Source: an uncultured Eubacteriales bacterium
GTDB lineage: Bacteria > Bacillota > Clostridia > Oscillospirales > Oscillospiraceae
DNA: 64,000 nt
Assembly: GCA_900547745.1 (NCBI GenBank)
Contig: URHT01000005.1
Coordinates: forward strand, 25,710-89,709
Reading direction: 5' to 3'
The position numbers and the translations under genes were made by a program. Below the pieces are notes generated by a model. That model was not told the DNA's origin. It did not search any database and saw only the letters and a program-made list of their open reading frames with translations. Below, in pieces: positions 1 through 6,917 of this stretch; positions within the stretch are counted from its first letter, which is position 1; every line of letters starts with the position of its first letter.

Positions 1-682
1 AGGCCCGGGCGGCATAGTAGTTGCGATCGCGCAGCACCAGCCCCCGGTTCAGGCAGTAGGGGACATCCTCGTCCTCCGGAATGACGCCCAGCAGGGGCAG
101 TCCGGCGGTGTCGATGGCGTCGTCGATGGTGGTATGCAGCGCCCGCAGGGTCTTGCGGGAGACGCGGCCCACCACCAGATGCACGGCGTTGGCCGGAAAG
201 GCGGACAGCTCCATGGCGGTGCGCTGGGCGTCCCGCATGGCGGAGATGTCGGTGGTGGTGACAACGATGACCTGATCAGCCATACAGGCGGCCATCTTGA
301 AGCCCTGCCCCAGTCCGGCGGGGGCGTCCATCAGGCACCAGTCATACCGTTCCCGTATCTCGCGGGCCAGCGCCGCCAGCTGCCGTACCGTCAGCGCCAG
401 CGGCTTGTCGGCCATGGGCGCGGTCAGCAGATCCAGCGTGGGGTACTGCTCATGGGTCACAGCGGCCTGCTCCAGCGTGCAGCGCGCCGCCAGCACATCG
501 GAGAAGTCCATCAGCGCACGGTCGCTGAGGCCCAGCGCCAGATCCAGATTCCGCAGGGTGATGTCGCAGTCCATGCAAAGGACATGCTGGCCAAGGGAGG
601 CCAGCGCCAGTCCGGTATTGGCGGTGAAGGATGTCTTGCCGGTGCCGCCCTTGCCGGAGACGACGGCGATGATCTTTCCCAT
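1..682 (-). CDS. minD: Septum site-determining ATPase MinD (partial, 3' end outside window)
   Basis: The first 227 residues of a ParA/MinD-type ATPase are present; the C-terminus lies beyond position 1. The deviant Walker A motif GKGGTGKT is at residues 10-17 right after the start, and the DAPAG segment after the second beta-sheet region fits MinD better than Soj-type ParA. MinD recruits the division inhibitor MinC to the membrane and restricts septum placement. The C-terminal amphipathic membrane-targeting helix, which would settle MinD identity, is not visible. The ATG at 680-682 is preceded by GGAGGGTC. It is the last visible gene of the minus-strand group containing rsmG and mscL, 26 bp after rsmG. 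No minC or minE is seen in the window. Confidence 0.85.
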   Translation of the reverse strand, partial: MGKIIAVVSGKGGTGKTSFTANTGLALASLGQHVLCMDCDITLRNLDLALGLSDRALMDFSDVLAARCTLEQAAVTHEQYPTLDLLTAPMADKPLALTVRQLAALAREIRERYDWCLMDAPAGLGQGFKMAACMADQVIVVTTTDISAMRDAQRTAMELSAFPANAVHLVVGRVSRKTLRALHTTIDDAIDTAGLPLLGVIPEDEDVPYCLNRGLVLRDRNYYAARA

Positions 683-708
683 GTGACCCTCCTTTCCGGG
701 TGATGCCG

Positions 709-1407
709 CTATTTCAACGGCGCTTTTTTCATACGGGCAAAGCTGCGGGGGTAGACGGCTGGGGTGTCCTTGACCTTTTCGATGACCACCAGCCGGTGGC
801 GCACCTGCGTCTGCGGCACGGTGTAGTCCCGGATGGCGGCGATGCGGCCGCCCAGTTGGCCCGCGGCGCCCCGCGCACCGTCGATCTCCTCATCAGAGGA
901 GACGGATTTCATGGCCAGGAACTGCCCGCCCACCTTTACCAGCGGCAGCGTCAGCTCGCACAGCAGGTTCAGGTTGGCCACGGCACGGGAGGCGGCGATG
1001 TCGTACTGCTGTCGGTGGCCGGCGGCGTATTCCTCGGCACGGGCGTGAACACAGTCCGTCCGCGCCAGCGATAGGGAGGCGCACACCTCCCGGAGGAAGT
1101 CGACGCGCTTGCCAAGACTGTCCAGCAGCGTCAGGTCGAAGTCCGGCTCCAGGATCCGCAGCACCATGCCGGGGAACCCGGCGCCGGTGCCCACGTCGAT
1201 GACCCGCTTGCCCCGCAGGTCTGCCATGGTCAGCAGCGCGGCGCAGTCCAGCAGGTGCAGGGTGGCCACCTCCTGCGGCGCCGTGATGGCTGTCAGGTTC
1301 ATGACCTTGTTTTTCTCCAGCAGCAGCGCGGCGTAGGCCTCCAGCTGGGGCACGGCGTCTGCGGGCAGGCCCAGCTGTGCCAGTCCCCGCGTCAGGATAT
1401 CTCTCAT
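709..1407 (-). CDS. rsmG: 16S rRNA (guanine(527)-N7)-methyltransferase RsmG (GidB)
   Basis: A 232-residue protein of the usual RsmG length. The SAM-binding loop DVGTGAGFPG is at residues 71-80, preceded by the family-typical KVMNLTAIT segment at about 34-42. The enzyme methylates N7 of G527 in the 530 loop of 16S rRNA; loss of this modification is known to give low-level streptomycin resistance in other bacteria. The start codon overlaps the mscL stop by 4 bp, so the two are probably translationally coupled. rsmG close to parA/parB is a common arrangement near the replication origin of Bacillota. Confidence 0.96.
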   Translation of the reverse strand: MRDILTRGLAQLGLPADAVPQLEAYAALLLEKNKVMNLTAITAPQEVATLHLLDCAALLTMADLRGKRVIDVGTGAGFPGMVLRILEPDFDLTLLDSLGKRVDFLREVCASLSLARTDCVHARAEEYAAGHRQQYDIAASRAVANLNLLCELTLPLVKVGGQFLAMKSVSSDEEIDGARGAAGQLGGRIAAIRDYTVPQTQVRHRLVVIEKVKDTPAVYPRSFARMKKAPLK

Positions 1408-1829
1408 TTCTGCTGCTCTTTCAGCAGGTCGCGGATCTCGGTGAGCAGCTCCTCCGCAGTGGGGGCGTCAGGCTCCTCCGGCGCGGGCTCCTCGTCCTTT
1501 TTGCCCAGAGAGTGCAGCTTATTTATACCCTTGACCAGCAGGAACATGGCGAAGGCCACAATAATGAAATCCAGGATCACAGCCAGCAGATTGCCGATGC
1601 CCAGCGTGACGGGGTCGGCCCCGGCCTCCACGGCGGCGCTGTTGAGCAGGATGTTCCACTGGGTCAGGTCGATGCCGCCGGTGATGAGCCCGATCAGGGG
1701 CATGATGATGTCGTTGACGACAGAGGTGGTGATCTTGCCGAAGGCGGCGCCGATCACAACACCGATGGCCATGTCCAGCACGTTGCCGCGCATGGCAAAG
1801 GTCTTAAATTCGTTGAAAAATTTCTTCAT
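1404..1829 (-). CDS. mscL: Large-conductance mechanosensitive channel MscL
   Basis: A 141-residue MscL homologue. The N-terminal amphipathic helix (MKKFFNEFKTFAMRGNV) leads into the Gly/Ala-rich pore-lining first membrane helix (about residues 16-45), followed by a periplasmic loop and a second membrane helix (about 78-104). The C-terminus is an acidic, Pro-rich linker followed by a short helical bundle segment. MscL is a homopentamer that opens under hypo-osmotic shock to release solutes. The ATG is preceded by a GGAG motif, and a possible promoter lies in the 68-bp gap after serS. Confidence 0.96.
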   Translation of the reverse strand: MKKFFNEFKTFAMRGNVLDMAIGVVIGAAFGKITTSVVNDIIMPLIGLITGGIDLTQWNILLNSAAVEAGADPVTLGIGNLLAVILDFIIVAFAMFLLVKGINKLHSLGKKDEEPAPEEPDAPTAEELLTEIRDLLKEQQK

Positions 1830-1861
1830 GGATCAAATTCTCCTATACGAACCGTATAAAC

Positions 1862-1889
1862 TCTATAAAATACTACGATACGCTATCAA
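1862..1889 (-). promoter_or_regulatory. Possible sigma-A promoter for mscL-rsmG-minD
   Basis: On the minus strand TTGATA (-35, at 1884-1889) and TATAGA (-10, at 1862-1867) are separated by 16 bp in the serS-mscL gap. The match is moderate. Confidence 0.35.
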
Positions 1890-1897
1890 GGCTCTGC

Positions 1898-3220
1898 TCA
1901 GTGCAGCGGCACCAGACGTTCCTTGCCGCCCATGTAGGGGCGCAGGGCCTCCGGTACCAGCACGGAGCCGTCCGCCTGCAAATTGTTCTCCAGGAAGGCG
2001 ATGAGCATGCGGGGCGGCGCCACCACGGTGTTGTTCAGCGTGTGGCACAGCTGCATTTTGCCGCCGGCGTCCTTGTAGCGGATCTTCAGGCGGCGGGCCT
2101 GCGCGTCGCCCAGATTGGAGCAGGAGCAGACCTCGAAATACTTCTGCTGACGGGGCGACCATGCCTCGATGTCGCAGGACTTGCACTTCAGGTCGGCCAG
2201 ATCGCCGGAGCAGCACTCCAGCTGCCGCACGGGGATATCCAGTGAGCGGAACAGCTCCACGCTGTACTGCCACATCTGCTCGTACCATTTTTTGGAATCC
2301 TCCGGCTTGCAGACCACGATCATCTCCTGCTTCTCGAACTGATGGATGCGGTAGACGCCGCGCTCCTCGATGCCGTGGGCGCCCTTTTCCTTGCGGAAGC
2401 AGGGTGAGTAGGAGGTCAGGGTCTGGGGCAGCTTGTCCTCCGGGATGATCTGGTCGATGAATTTGCCGATCATGGAGTGCTCGCTGGTGCCGATGAGGTA
2501 GAGATCCTCGCCCTCGAGCTTGTACATCATAGCGTCCATGTCCGTCTGACTCATGACGCCCTCCACCACGTTGCCGTGGATCATAAACGGGGGGATGCAG
2601 TAGGTAAAGCCCTTGCCGATCATGAAGTCCCGGGCGTAGGCCAGCACGGCCTCGTGGAGACGGGCGATATCGCCCAGCAGGTAGTAGAAGCCGCTGCCGG
2701 ACACGCGGGCCGCGGCGTCCATGTCGATACCGTTGAAGCGCTCCATGATGTCGGTGTGGTAGGGGATGTCAAAGTCCGGGGTCTTGGGCTCGCCGAAGCG
2801 CTGCACCTCCACGTTGCAGCTGTCGTCCGGGCCGATGGGCACGGAGGGGTCGATCATTTGGGGAATTACCAGCATGATCTTGTTCAGGGCCGCCTCGGCC
2901 TGCTCCTTCTTGGCCTCCAGCTGGGCCATGCGTTCGGCATCGGCCTTGACGGCGGCGTTGTTGGCGTCGATCTCCATCTGAATGGCGGATCTTTCGGTCT
3001 CGTCGGTGCATTTTTTCAGCTTGCCGAACAGGGGGCCGTTGGCCTTGGACAGCTTGTTGCGCTCGGCCTTCAGCGCCTCACCGTCGGCAATGGCCTGACG
3101 GCGCTCGGCGTCCAGCGCAATGGCCTCATCTACCAGAGGCAGCTTGGCGTTCTGAAACTTCTTGCGGATGTTTTCTTTAACAGCCTCCGGGTTTTCCCGG
3201 ACAAATTTGATATCCAGCAT
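1898..3220 (-). CDS. serS: Seryl-tRNA synthetase
   Basis: A 440-residue class II aminoacyl-tRNA synthetase. The N-terminal part (about 1-110) is the long coiled-coil tRNA-binding arm. Motif 2 (FRKEKGAHG, then GVYRIHQFEKQE) and motif 3 region lie in the C-terminal half. The motif 3 region is not the common bacterial form: it reads HTLNNTVVAPPR where most bacterial SerRS have LNGSGLAVGR, and upstream the segment GDLADLKCKSCDIEAWSPRQ also differs from the usual bacterial sequence. Both look closer to the archaeal-like SerRS subclass as I recall it. The protein charges tRNA-Ser, and tRNA-Sec if present. There is no T-box leader; parB lies only 42 bp upstream, with a parS site in the gap. Confidence 0.93.
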   Translation of the reverse strand: MLDIKFVRENPEAVKENIRKKFQNAKLPLVDEAIALDAERRQAIADGEALKAERNKLSKANGPLFGKLKKCTDETERSAIQMEIDANNAAVKADAERMAQLEAKKEQAEAALNKIMLVIPQMIDPSVPIGPDDSCNVEVQRFGEPKTPDFDIPYHTDIMERFNGIDMDAAARVSGSGFYYLLGDIARLHEAVLAYARDFMIGKGFTYCIPPFMIHGNVVEGVMSQTDMDAMMYKLEGEDLYLIGTSEHSMIGKFIDQIIPEDKLPQTLTSYSPCFRKEKGAHGIEERGVYRIHQFEKQEMIVVCKPEDSKKWYEQMWQYSVELFRSLDIPVRQLECCSGDLADLKCKSCDIEAWSPRQQKYFEVCSCSNLGDAQARRLKIRYKDAGGKMQLCHTLNNTVVAPPRMLIAFLENNLQADGSVLVPEALRPYMGGKERLVPLH

Positions 3221-3243
3221 TGTTTTTACCTCGTTCTTCTGAA

Positions 3244-3259
3244 TGTTTCACGTGAAACA
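3244..3259. other. parS site 1
   Basis: TGTTTCACGTGAAACA is a perfect 16-bp palindrome matching the Firmicutes parS consensus. It sits in the 42-bp gap between parB and serS. ParB loads here as a CTP-dependent clamp and spreads. Confidence 0.95.
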
Positions 3260-3262
3260 GCG

Positions 3263-4129
3263 TTATTTCTTTCTGATAGTGTGGAGCGCGTCCAGCAGAT
3301 CGTTGAGATCGTCCGTGCCGTAGTATTCCAGCTCGATGCGGCCCTTTTTGCGGCCGGTGACGATGCGGCAGACCCGGCCCAGACGTTCCCCCAGCTCCTT
3401 GGCGGCTTCCTCGGCGTAGTTGACGGTCAGCGGGTCTTTTGCCGGCTTTTCCGGCGCCTCTGCCAGCAGCTTCTTGGTCAGCAGCTCCGTCTGCCGCACG
3501 GATAGATCATTTTTCAGCACGGCGGCGGCGGCTGTCTCCTGCTGCTTGGCGGGGAGGGGGAGCAGCGCTCTGGCGTGGCCGCCGGACAGGCGTCCGTCCT
3601 CCACCATGGCCCGCACCGGCTCGCACAGGTTCAGCAGCCGCATGGCGTTGGCCACGGCGGGGCGGGACTTGCCCACCCGCTTGGCTGTCTCCTCCTGCGT
3701 CATGCCGTACTGCTCCATCAGAACCTTGTAGCCCTCGGCCTCCTCGATGGGATTCAGATCCTCCCGCTGGAGGTTCTCAATCATGGCCAGCTCCATGGCC
3801 TTGCGGTCGTCAGCTTCGATGACCACGGCGGGCACCTGCGTCAGTCCGGCCATACGGGCGGCACGCCAGCGCCGCTCACCGGCGATGATCTGATAGTACC
3901 CGGATTGCAGCTTCCGCACCGTCAGCGGCTGGATGATGCCGTGCTGACGAATGGAATCAGCCAAATCGGCCAGCGCGTCGGGGTCGAACAGCTTGCGGGG
4001 CTGCGCGGCACAGGATTCCACCTGGCTGATGGGCAGCATCAGACTGCTCTTTTCATCGTTCAACTCCATCATGTCGTCGCCCATCAGAGCGCCGAGGCCC
4101 TTGCCTAAACCCTTGGATGTTCCTGCCAT
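3263..4129 (-). CDS. parB: Chromosome partitioning protein ParB (Spo0J)
   Basis: A 288-residue ParB. The N-terminal KGLGKGLGAL segment (residues 6-15) is the ParA-stimulating region. The CTP-binding motif GERRWRA is at 84-90, ENLQREDLNPIEEA at 118-131, and a helix-turn-helix at about 143-163; the last part is the dimerisation domain. ParB binds parS, slides as a CTP clamp and recruits SMC. It lies 13 bp downstream of parA. parS sites sit both in the gap after this gene and upstream of parA, so the protein's targets flank its own operon. Confidence 0.97.
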   Translation of the reverse strand: MAGTSKGLGKGLGALMGDDMMELNDEKSSLMLPISQVESCAAQPRKLFDPDALADLADSIRQHGIIQPLTVRKLQSGYYQIIAGERRWRAARMAGLTQVPAVVIEADDRKAMELAMIENLQREDLNPIEEAEGYKVLMEQYGMTQEETAKRVGKSRPAVANAMRLLNLCEPVRAMVEDGRLSGGHARALLPLPAKQQETAAAAVLKNDLSVRQTELLTKKLLAEAPEKPAKDPLTVNYAEEAAKELGERLGRVCRIVTGRKKGRIELEYYGTDDLNDLLDALHTIRKK

Positions 4130-4142
4130 AGTGCGTCTCCTT

Positions 4143-4898
4143 TCAGGCGTTTCGCCTCAAAAACTCGTCTGCCAGCGCGATGTAGGCATCCGCGCCCCGG
4201 CAATTCCGGTCGTAGGCGGTGATGGGCCGCCCGTGGCTGGGGGCCTCGCTGAGCCGGACGTTCCGAGGGATCACGGTGCTGTACACCTTGGCGCCGAAGA
4301 ATCGCTTGACCTCCTGCGCCACCTGAATGGACAGGTTGGTGCGGCCATCGAACATAGTCAGCAGCACGCCCTCGATGTCCAACGAGGGGTTCATGCTGCG
4401 GCGCACGATGCGCACCGTGTTCATCAGGTCGCTGAGCCCCTCCAGCGCGTAATACTCGCCCTGCACCGGCACCAGCAGGCTGTTGGCGGCGCACAGTGCG
4501 TTCAGTGTCAGCAGCTCCAGCGAGGGGGGGCAGTCGATAAAGATGTAGTCGTACTGCTCCGCCACCTGCCGCAGCGCGGCCTTCAGCAGGAACTGCCGGT
4601 TTTCCAGCTCGATCATCTCCACGCCGGCGCCAGCCAGCGCCTTGCTGCTGGGGAGCACGTCGCCATAGGGGGTGGAGACGATGGCCTTCGCCGTCTCCGT
4701 ACCGTTGATGAGCACGTCGTACACGCCGTTGGACACGGACTTGTCCACGCCCATGCCGCTGGTGGCGTTGGCCTGCGGGTCGAAATCGCACAGCAGCACC
4801 CGCTTGCCTTTGGCCTTGACGGCGGCGGCCAGATTGACACAGGTAGTGGTCTTTCCCACGCCGCCCTTCTGATTGACGATGGCAATGATCTTTGACAC
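4143..4898 (-). CDS. parA: Chromosome partitioning ATPase ParA (Soj)
   Basis: A 251-residue ParA/Soj ATPase with deviant Walker A KGGVGKTT at residues 11-18, FIDCPPSL switch region at about 122-129, and no N-terminal HTH, as expected for the chromosomal type. The start is GTG, giving MSKIIAIVNQ, with GAGGAG upstream. It works with ParB in origin segregation and, in B. subtilis, in control of DnaA. It is the first gene of the parA-parB-serS run. The promoter region carries a small dyad and two parS sites lie just upstream. Confidence 0.97.
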   Translation of the reverse strand: MSKIIAIVNQKGGVGKTTTCVNLAAAVKAKGKRVLLCDFDPQANATSGMGVDKSVSNGVYDVLINGTETAKAIVSTPYGDVLPSSKALAGAGVEMIELENRQFLLKAALRQVAEQYDYIFIDCPPSLELLTLNALCAANSLLVPVQGEYYALEGLSDLMNTVRIVRRSMNPSLDIEGVLLTMFDGRTNLSIQVAQEVKRFFGAKVYSTVIPRNVRLSEAPSHGRPITAYDRNCRGADAYIALADEFLRRNA

Positions 4899-4936
4899 GG
4901 CAAACTCCTCTTTCTGTCTGATTCTGTATCTTTCTT

Positions 4937-4964
4937 AGTATACCACAAGAGTGGTCAGTTTCAA
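4937..4964 (-). promoter_or_regulatory. Promoter of parA with internal dyad
   Basis: On the minus strand TTGAAA (4959-4964) and TATACT (4937-4942) are spaced 16 bp. The spacer carries the inverted repeat ACCAC-AAGA-GTGGT (4942-4955), placed where a bound regulator would block RNA polymerase. Confidence 0.6.
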
Positions 4965-4989
4965 TAGAAAATTTGCAATTTGCGAAAGA

Positions 4990-5005
4990 TGTTTCACGTG
5001 AAACG
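4990..5005. other. parS site 2
   Basis: TGTTTCACGTGAAACG matches the parS consensus with one terminal mismatch. It lies between the parA promoter and the stop of the amylase gene. Confidence 0.9.
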
Positions 5006-5007
5006 TC

Positions 5008-5057
5008 GAAAAAATAAAATTTCCTGTGGATGTTTCACGTGAAACATCCACAGGAAA
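5008..5057 (-). terminator. Intrinsic terminator of the zapA-amylase operon, built around a parS
   Basis: Positions 5020-5057 form a perfect 38-bp palindrome directly after the amylase stop codon (minus strand). In the minus direction the stem is followed by a T-rich run (complement of 5008-5019). The central 16 bp are parS site 3. Confidence 0.75.
5031..5046. other. parS site 3 (inside a terminator stem)
   Basis: TGTTTCACGTGAAACA, a perfect consensus parS, forms the core of the 38-bp palindrome at 5020-5057. Confidence 0.95.
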
Positions 5058-5061
5058 AACA

Positions 5062-6903
5062 CTATGACAGCAAAATTACACCGTCCAGCGGCGGCAGAGT
5101 CAGCTGCACCTGCCCCTTCTGCACCAGAAACTGCTGACCGGTGACGCCGTCGCGGCACAGCGGGCCGTCCCAGTCCAGCGCCAGCGTCAATACCTGCGTG
5201 CCGGCGTTCATCACCGTTACCGTGCGCTCATCGCCGCAGCGGCGCTCTATGACCAGTCCACCGCCCTGCGCGTACAGGTAGCGGATATCGCCCCGCCGCA
5301 GGGAAGGGCGCTGTGAGCGCAGCTGTCCCAGCTGCCGGAAGAACGCCAGCAGCGCCTCATCCTCCTGCCCCCAAGGGTATGTGCCGCGATTCAGAGGGTC
5401 TTCGAAGCCCTGCATCCCGGCCTCGTCGCCGTAATAGAGAGTAGGGGAGCCCGGGAAGGTATATAGAAGCATCCCGGCCAGCCGCAGTTTTCTCCGGCCT
5501 CGCGTCAGCTCGTCGGGAGAGAGACGGTACGCCGCCCGGGCGGGCTTATCCTCCGGCGTCTGTGCCGTGCCCAGCAGCGTCAGGATGCGGGCGGTGTCGT
5601 GGGTGCCCAGAAAGTTCATGGCTCCGTAGAACGCGGCAGGGGGGTAGTTTTCTCGGATGGTCTCCATGGTGTCGCGAAACGCGGCGGCATCCCCGCCGCC
5701 CAGCCATGCCAGCAGCGCCGTCCGGAAGGGGTAGTTCATCAGACCGTGCGTCTCCCGGCCCAGCAGATAGCGGCGGCGGCGGGAGTAGGCGATCTTGTTG
5801 CTGCCGTCCTCCCACACCTCGCCCAACAGGTAGGCATCGGCTTTTTCCTGCTCTATGGCGGTGCGGATGGCGGCGATGAAATCGTCTGGCAGCTCGTCGG
5901 CCACGTCCAGACGCCAGCCGTCGGCTCCCAGCCGCAGCCAGCGCCGCACCACGGAATCCTTGTCGGAAATGATGAACCGCCGGTAGTCCGGCTGCTCCTC
6001 GTTGACCGCCGGCAGCGTATGTACGCCCCACCACGCATCGTAGTCCGTGGGCCACGGATGGAAGCTGTACCAGCTGAAGTAGGGGGAGTCGGTGCTCTGG
6101 GCCGCGCCCAGCTCCGGGTAGAAGCCATCGGCGTTGAAGTAGCGGCTGTTGGAGCCGGTGTGGTTGAACACGCCGTCCAGAATGACGCGGATGCCCCGGG
6201 CGTGGGCCTCCCGGCACAGGGTACGGAAATCCGCCTCCGTGCCCAGCAGGGGGTCAACAGCCCGGTAATCCGCCGTGTTGTAGCGGTGGTTGCTGTCGGA
6301 CTCAAAAATGGGGTTGAGATACAGCGTGCTGACCGACAAGCTCTTGAGATAGTCCAGCTTTTCGGTGATGCCCGCCAGCGAGCCGCCGAAAAAGTCGCGG
6401 TTGGTGATCTGTCCGTTTTCGTCTGGCAGGAACACCGGCTGGTCGCCCCAGTCATCGTGTACCCAGCGCCGCCCCACCATGCCGGTGACATCCGGCACGG
6501 AGGTGCGGCGGAAACGGTCTGGAAAAATCTGGTATGTCACGCCTTCACCGAACCAAGCGGGGGTGGGGGAGTCCTCGTACACCGTCAGCTGCCAGCAGGC
6601 CAGCGCGTCCTGCGCGCACCAGCCGTTTTTTCCCAGACAGACGGTGCTGCCGTCGCCCCGGGTGAACCGGAAGCCGTACCAGCACAGCTCCGGCGCGTCC
6701 GGCGCGGTGTAGACGCCGGAGAAGCCGCCCTCCGCCGGGGGCAGGGGCACGGCCTCGTCCGCACCGGCGAACTCCCGGTGTACCAGCAGCTCGCAGGCGT
6801 AGTACGTCTCGTCCCGCAGGGTAAAGGTTACCGGTGCGCCGCACTTGGCCGCGCCGAAGGGTGTTTTGCAGGAGCTGTCCTGCGGATCAAAAACAGGGAT
6901 CAT
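5062..6903 (-). CDS. GH13 alpha-amylase family glycosidase (neopullulanase/cyclomaltodextrinase-like)
   Basis: A 613-residue cytoplasmic protein (no signal peptide). An N-terminal beta-sandwich region (about 1-115) is followed by the catalytic barrel. Conserved regions: DGVFNH (region I), GWRLDVADE with nucleophile D333, LLGEVWE with acid/base E362, and GTHDTAR with D436. The NPIFES and YQIFPDRF segments are typical of neopullulanase/maltogenic amylase relatives. It probably hydrolyses imported maltodextrins or cyclodextrins; the exact substrate is not predictable. I chose the ATG at 6903 (AGAGGA 9 nt upstream) over the in-frame GTG at 6921 that overlaps the PBP2 stop. Its position at the end of a cell-wall operon is unusual. 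Confidence 0.92.
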   Translation of the reverse strand: MIPVFDPQDSSCKTPFGAAKCGAPVTFTLRDETYYACELLVHREFAGADEAVPLPPAEGGFSGVYTAPDAPELCWYGFRFTRGDGSTVCLGKNGWCAQDALACWQLTVYEDSPTPAWFGEGVTYQIFPDRFRRTSVPDVTGMVGRRWVHDDWGDQPVFLPDENGQITNRDFFGGSLAGITEKLDYLKSLSVSTLYLNPIFESDSNHRYNTADYRAVDPLLGTEADFRTLCREAHARGIRVILDGVFNHTGSNSRYFNADGFYPELGAAQSTDSPYFSWYSFHPWPTDYDAWWGVHTLPAVNEEQPDYRRFIISDKDSVVRRWLRLGADGWRLDVADELPDDFIAAIRTAIEQEKADAYLLGEVWEDGSNKIAYSRRRRYLLGRETHGLMNYPFRTALLAWLGGGDAAAFRDTMETIRENYPPAAFYGAMNFLGTHDTARILTLLGTAQTPEDKPARAAYRLSPDELTRGRRKLRLAGMLLYTFPGSPTLYYGDEAGMQGFEDPLNRGTYPWGQEDEALLAFFRQLGQLRSQRPSLRRGDIRYLYAQGGGLVIERRCGDERTVTVMNAGTQVLTLALDWDGPLCRDGVTGQQFLVQKGQVQLTLPPLDGVILLS

Positions 6904-6917
6904 AGATAGGGTTCCTC

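Noticed and set aside
3221..3262. T-box leader for serS
   Set aside because: The gap is only 42 bp and is filled by a parS site.
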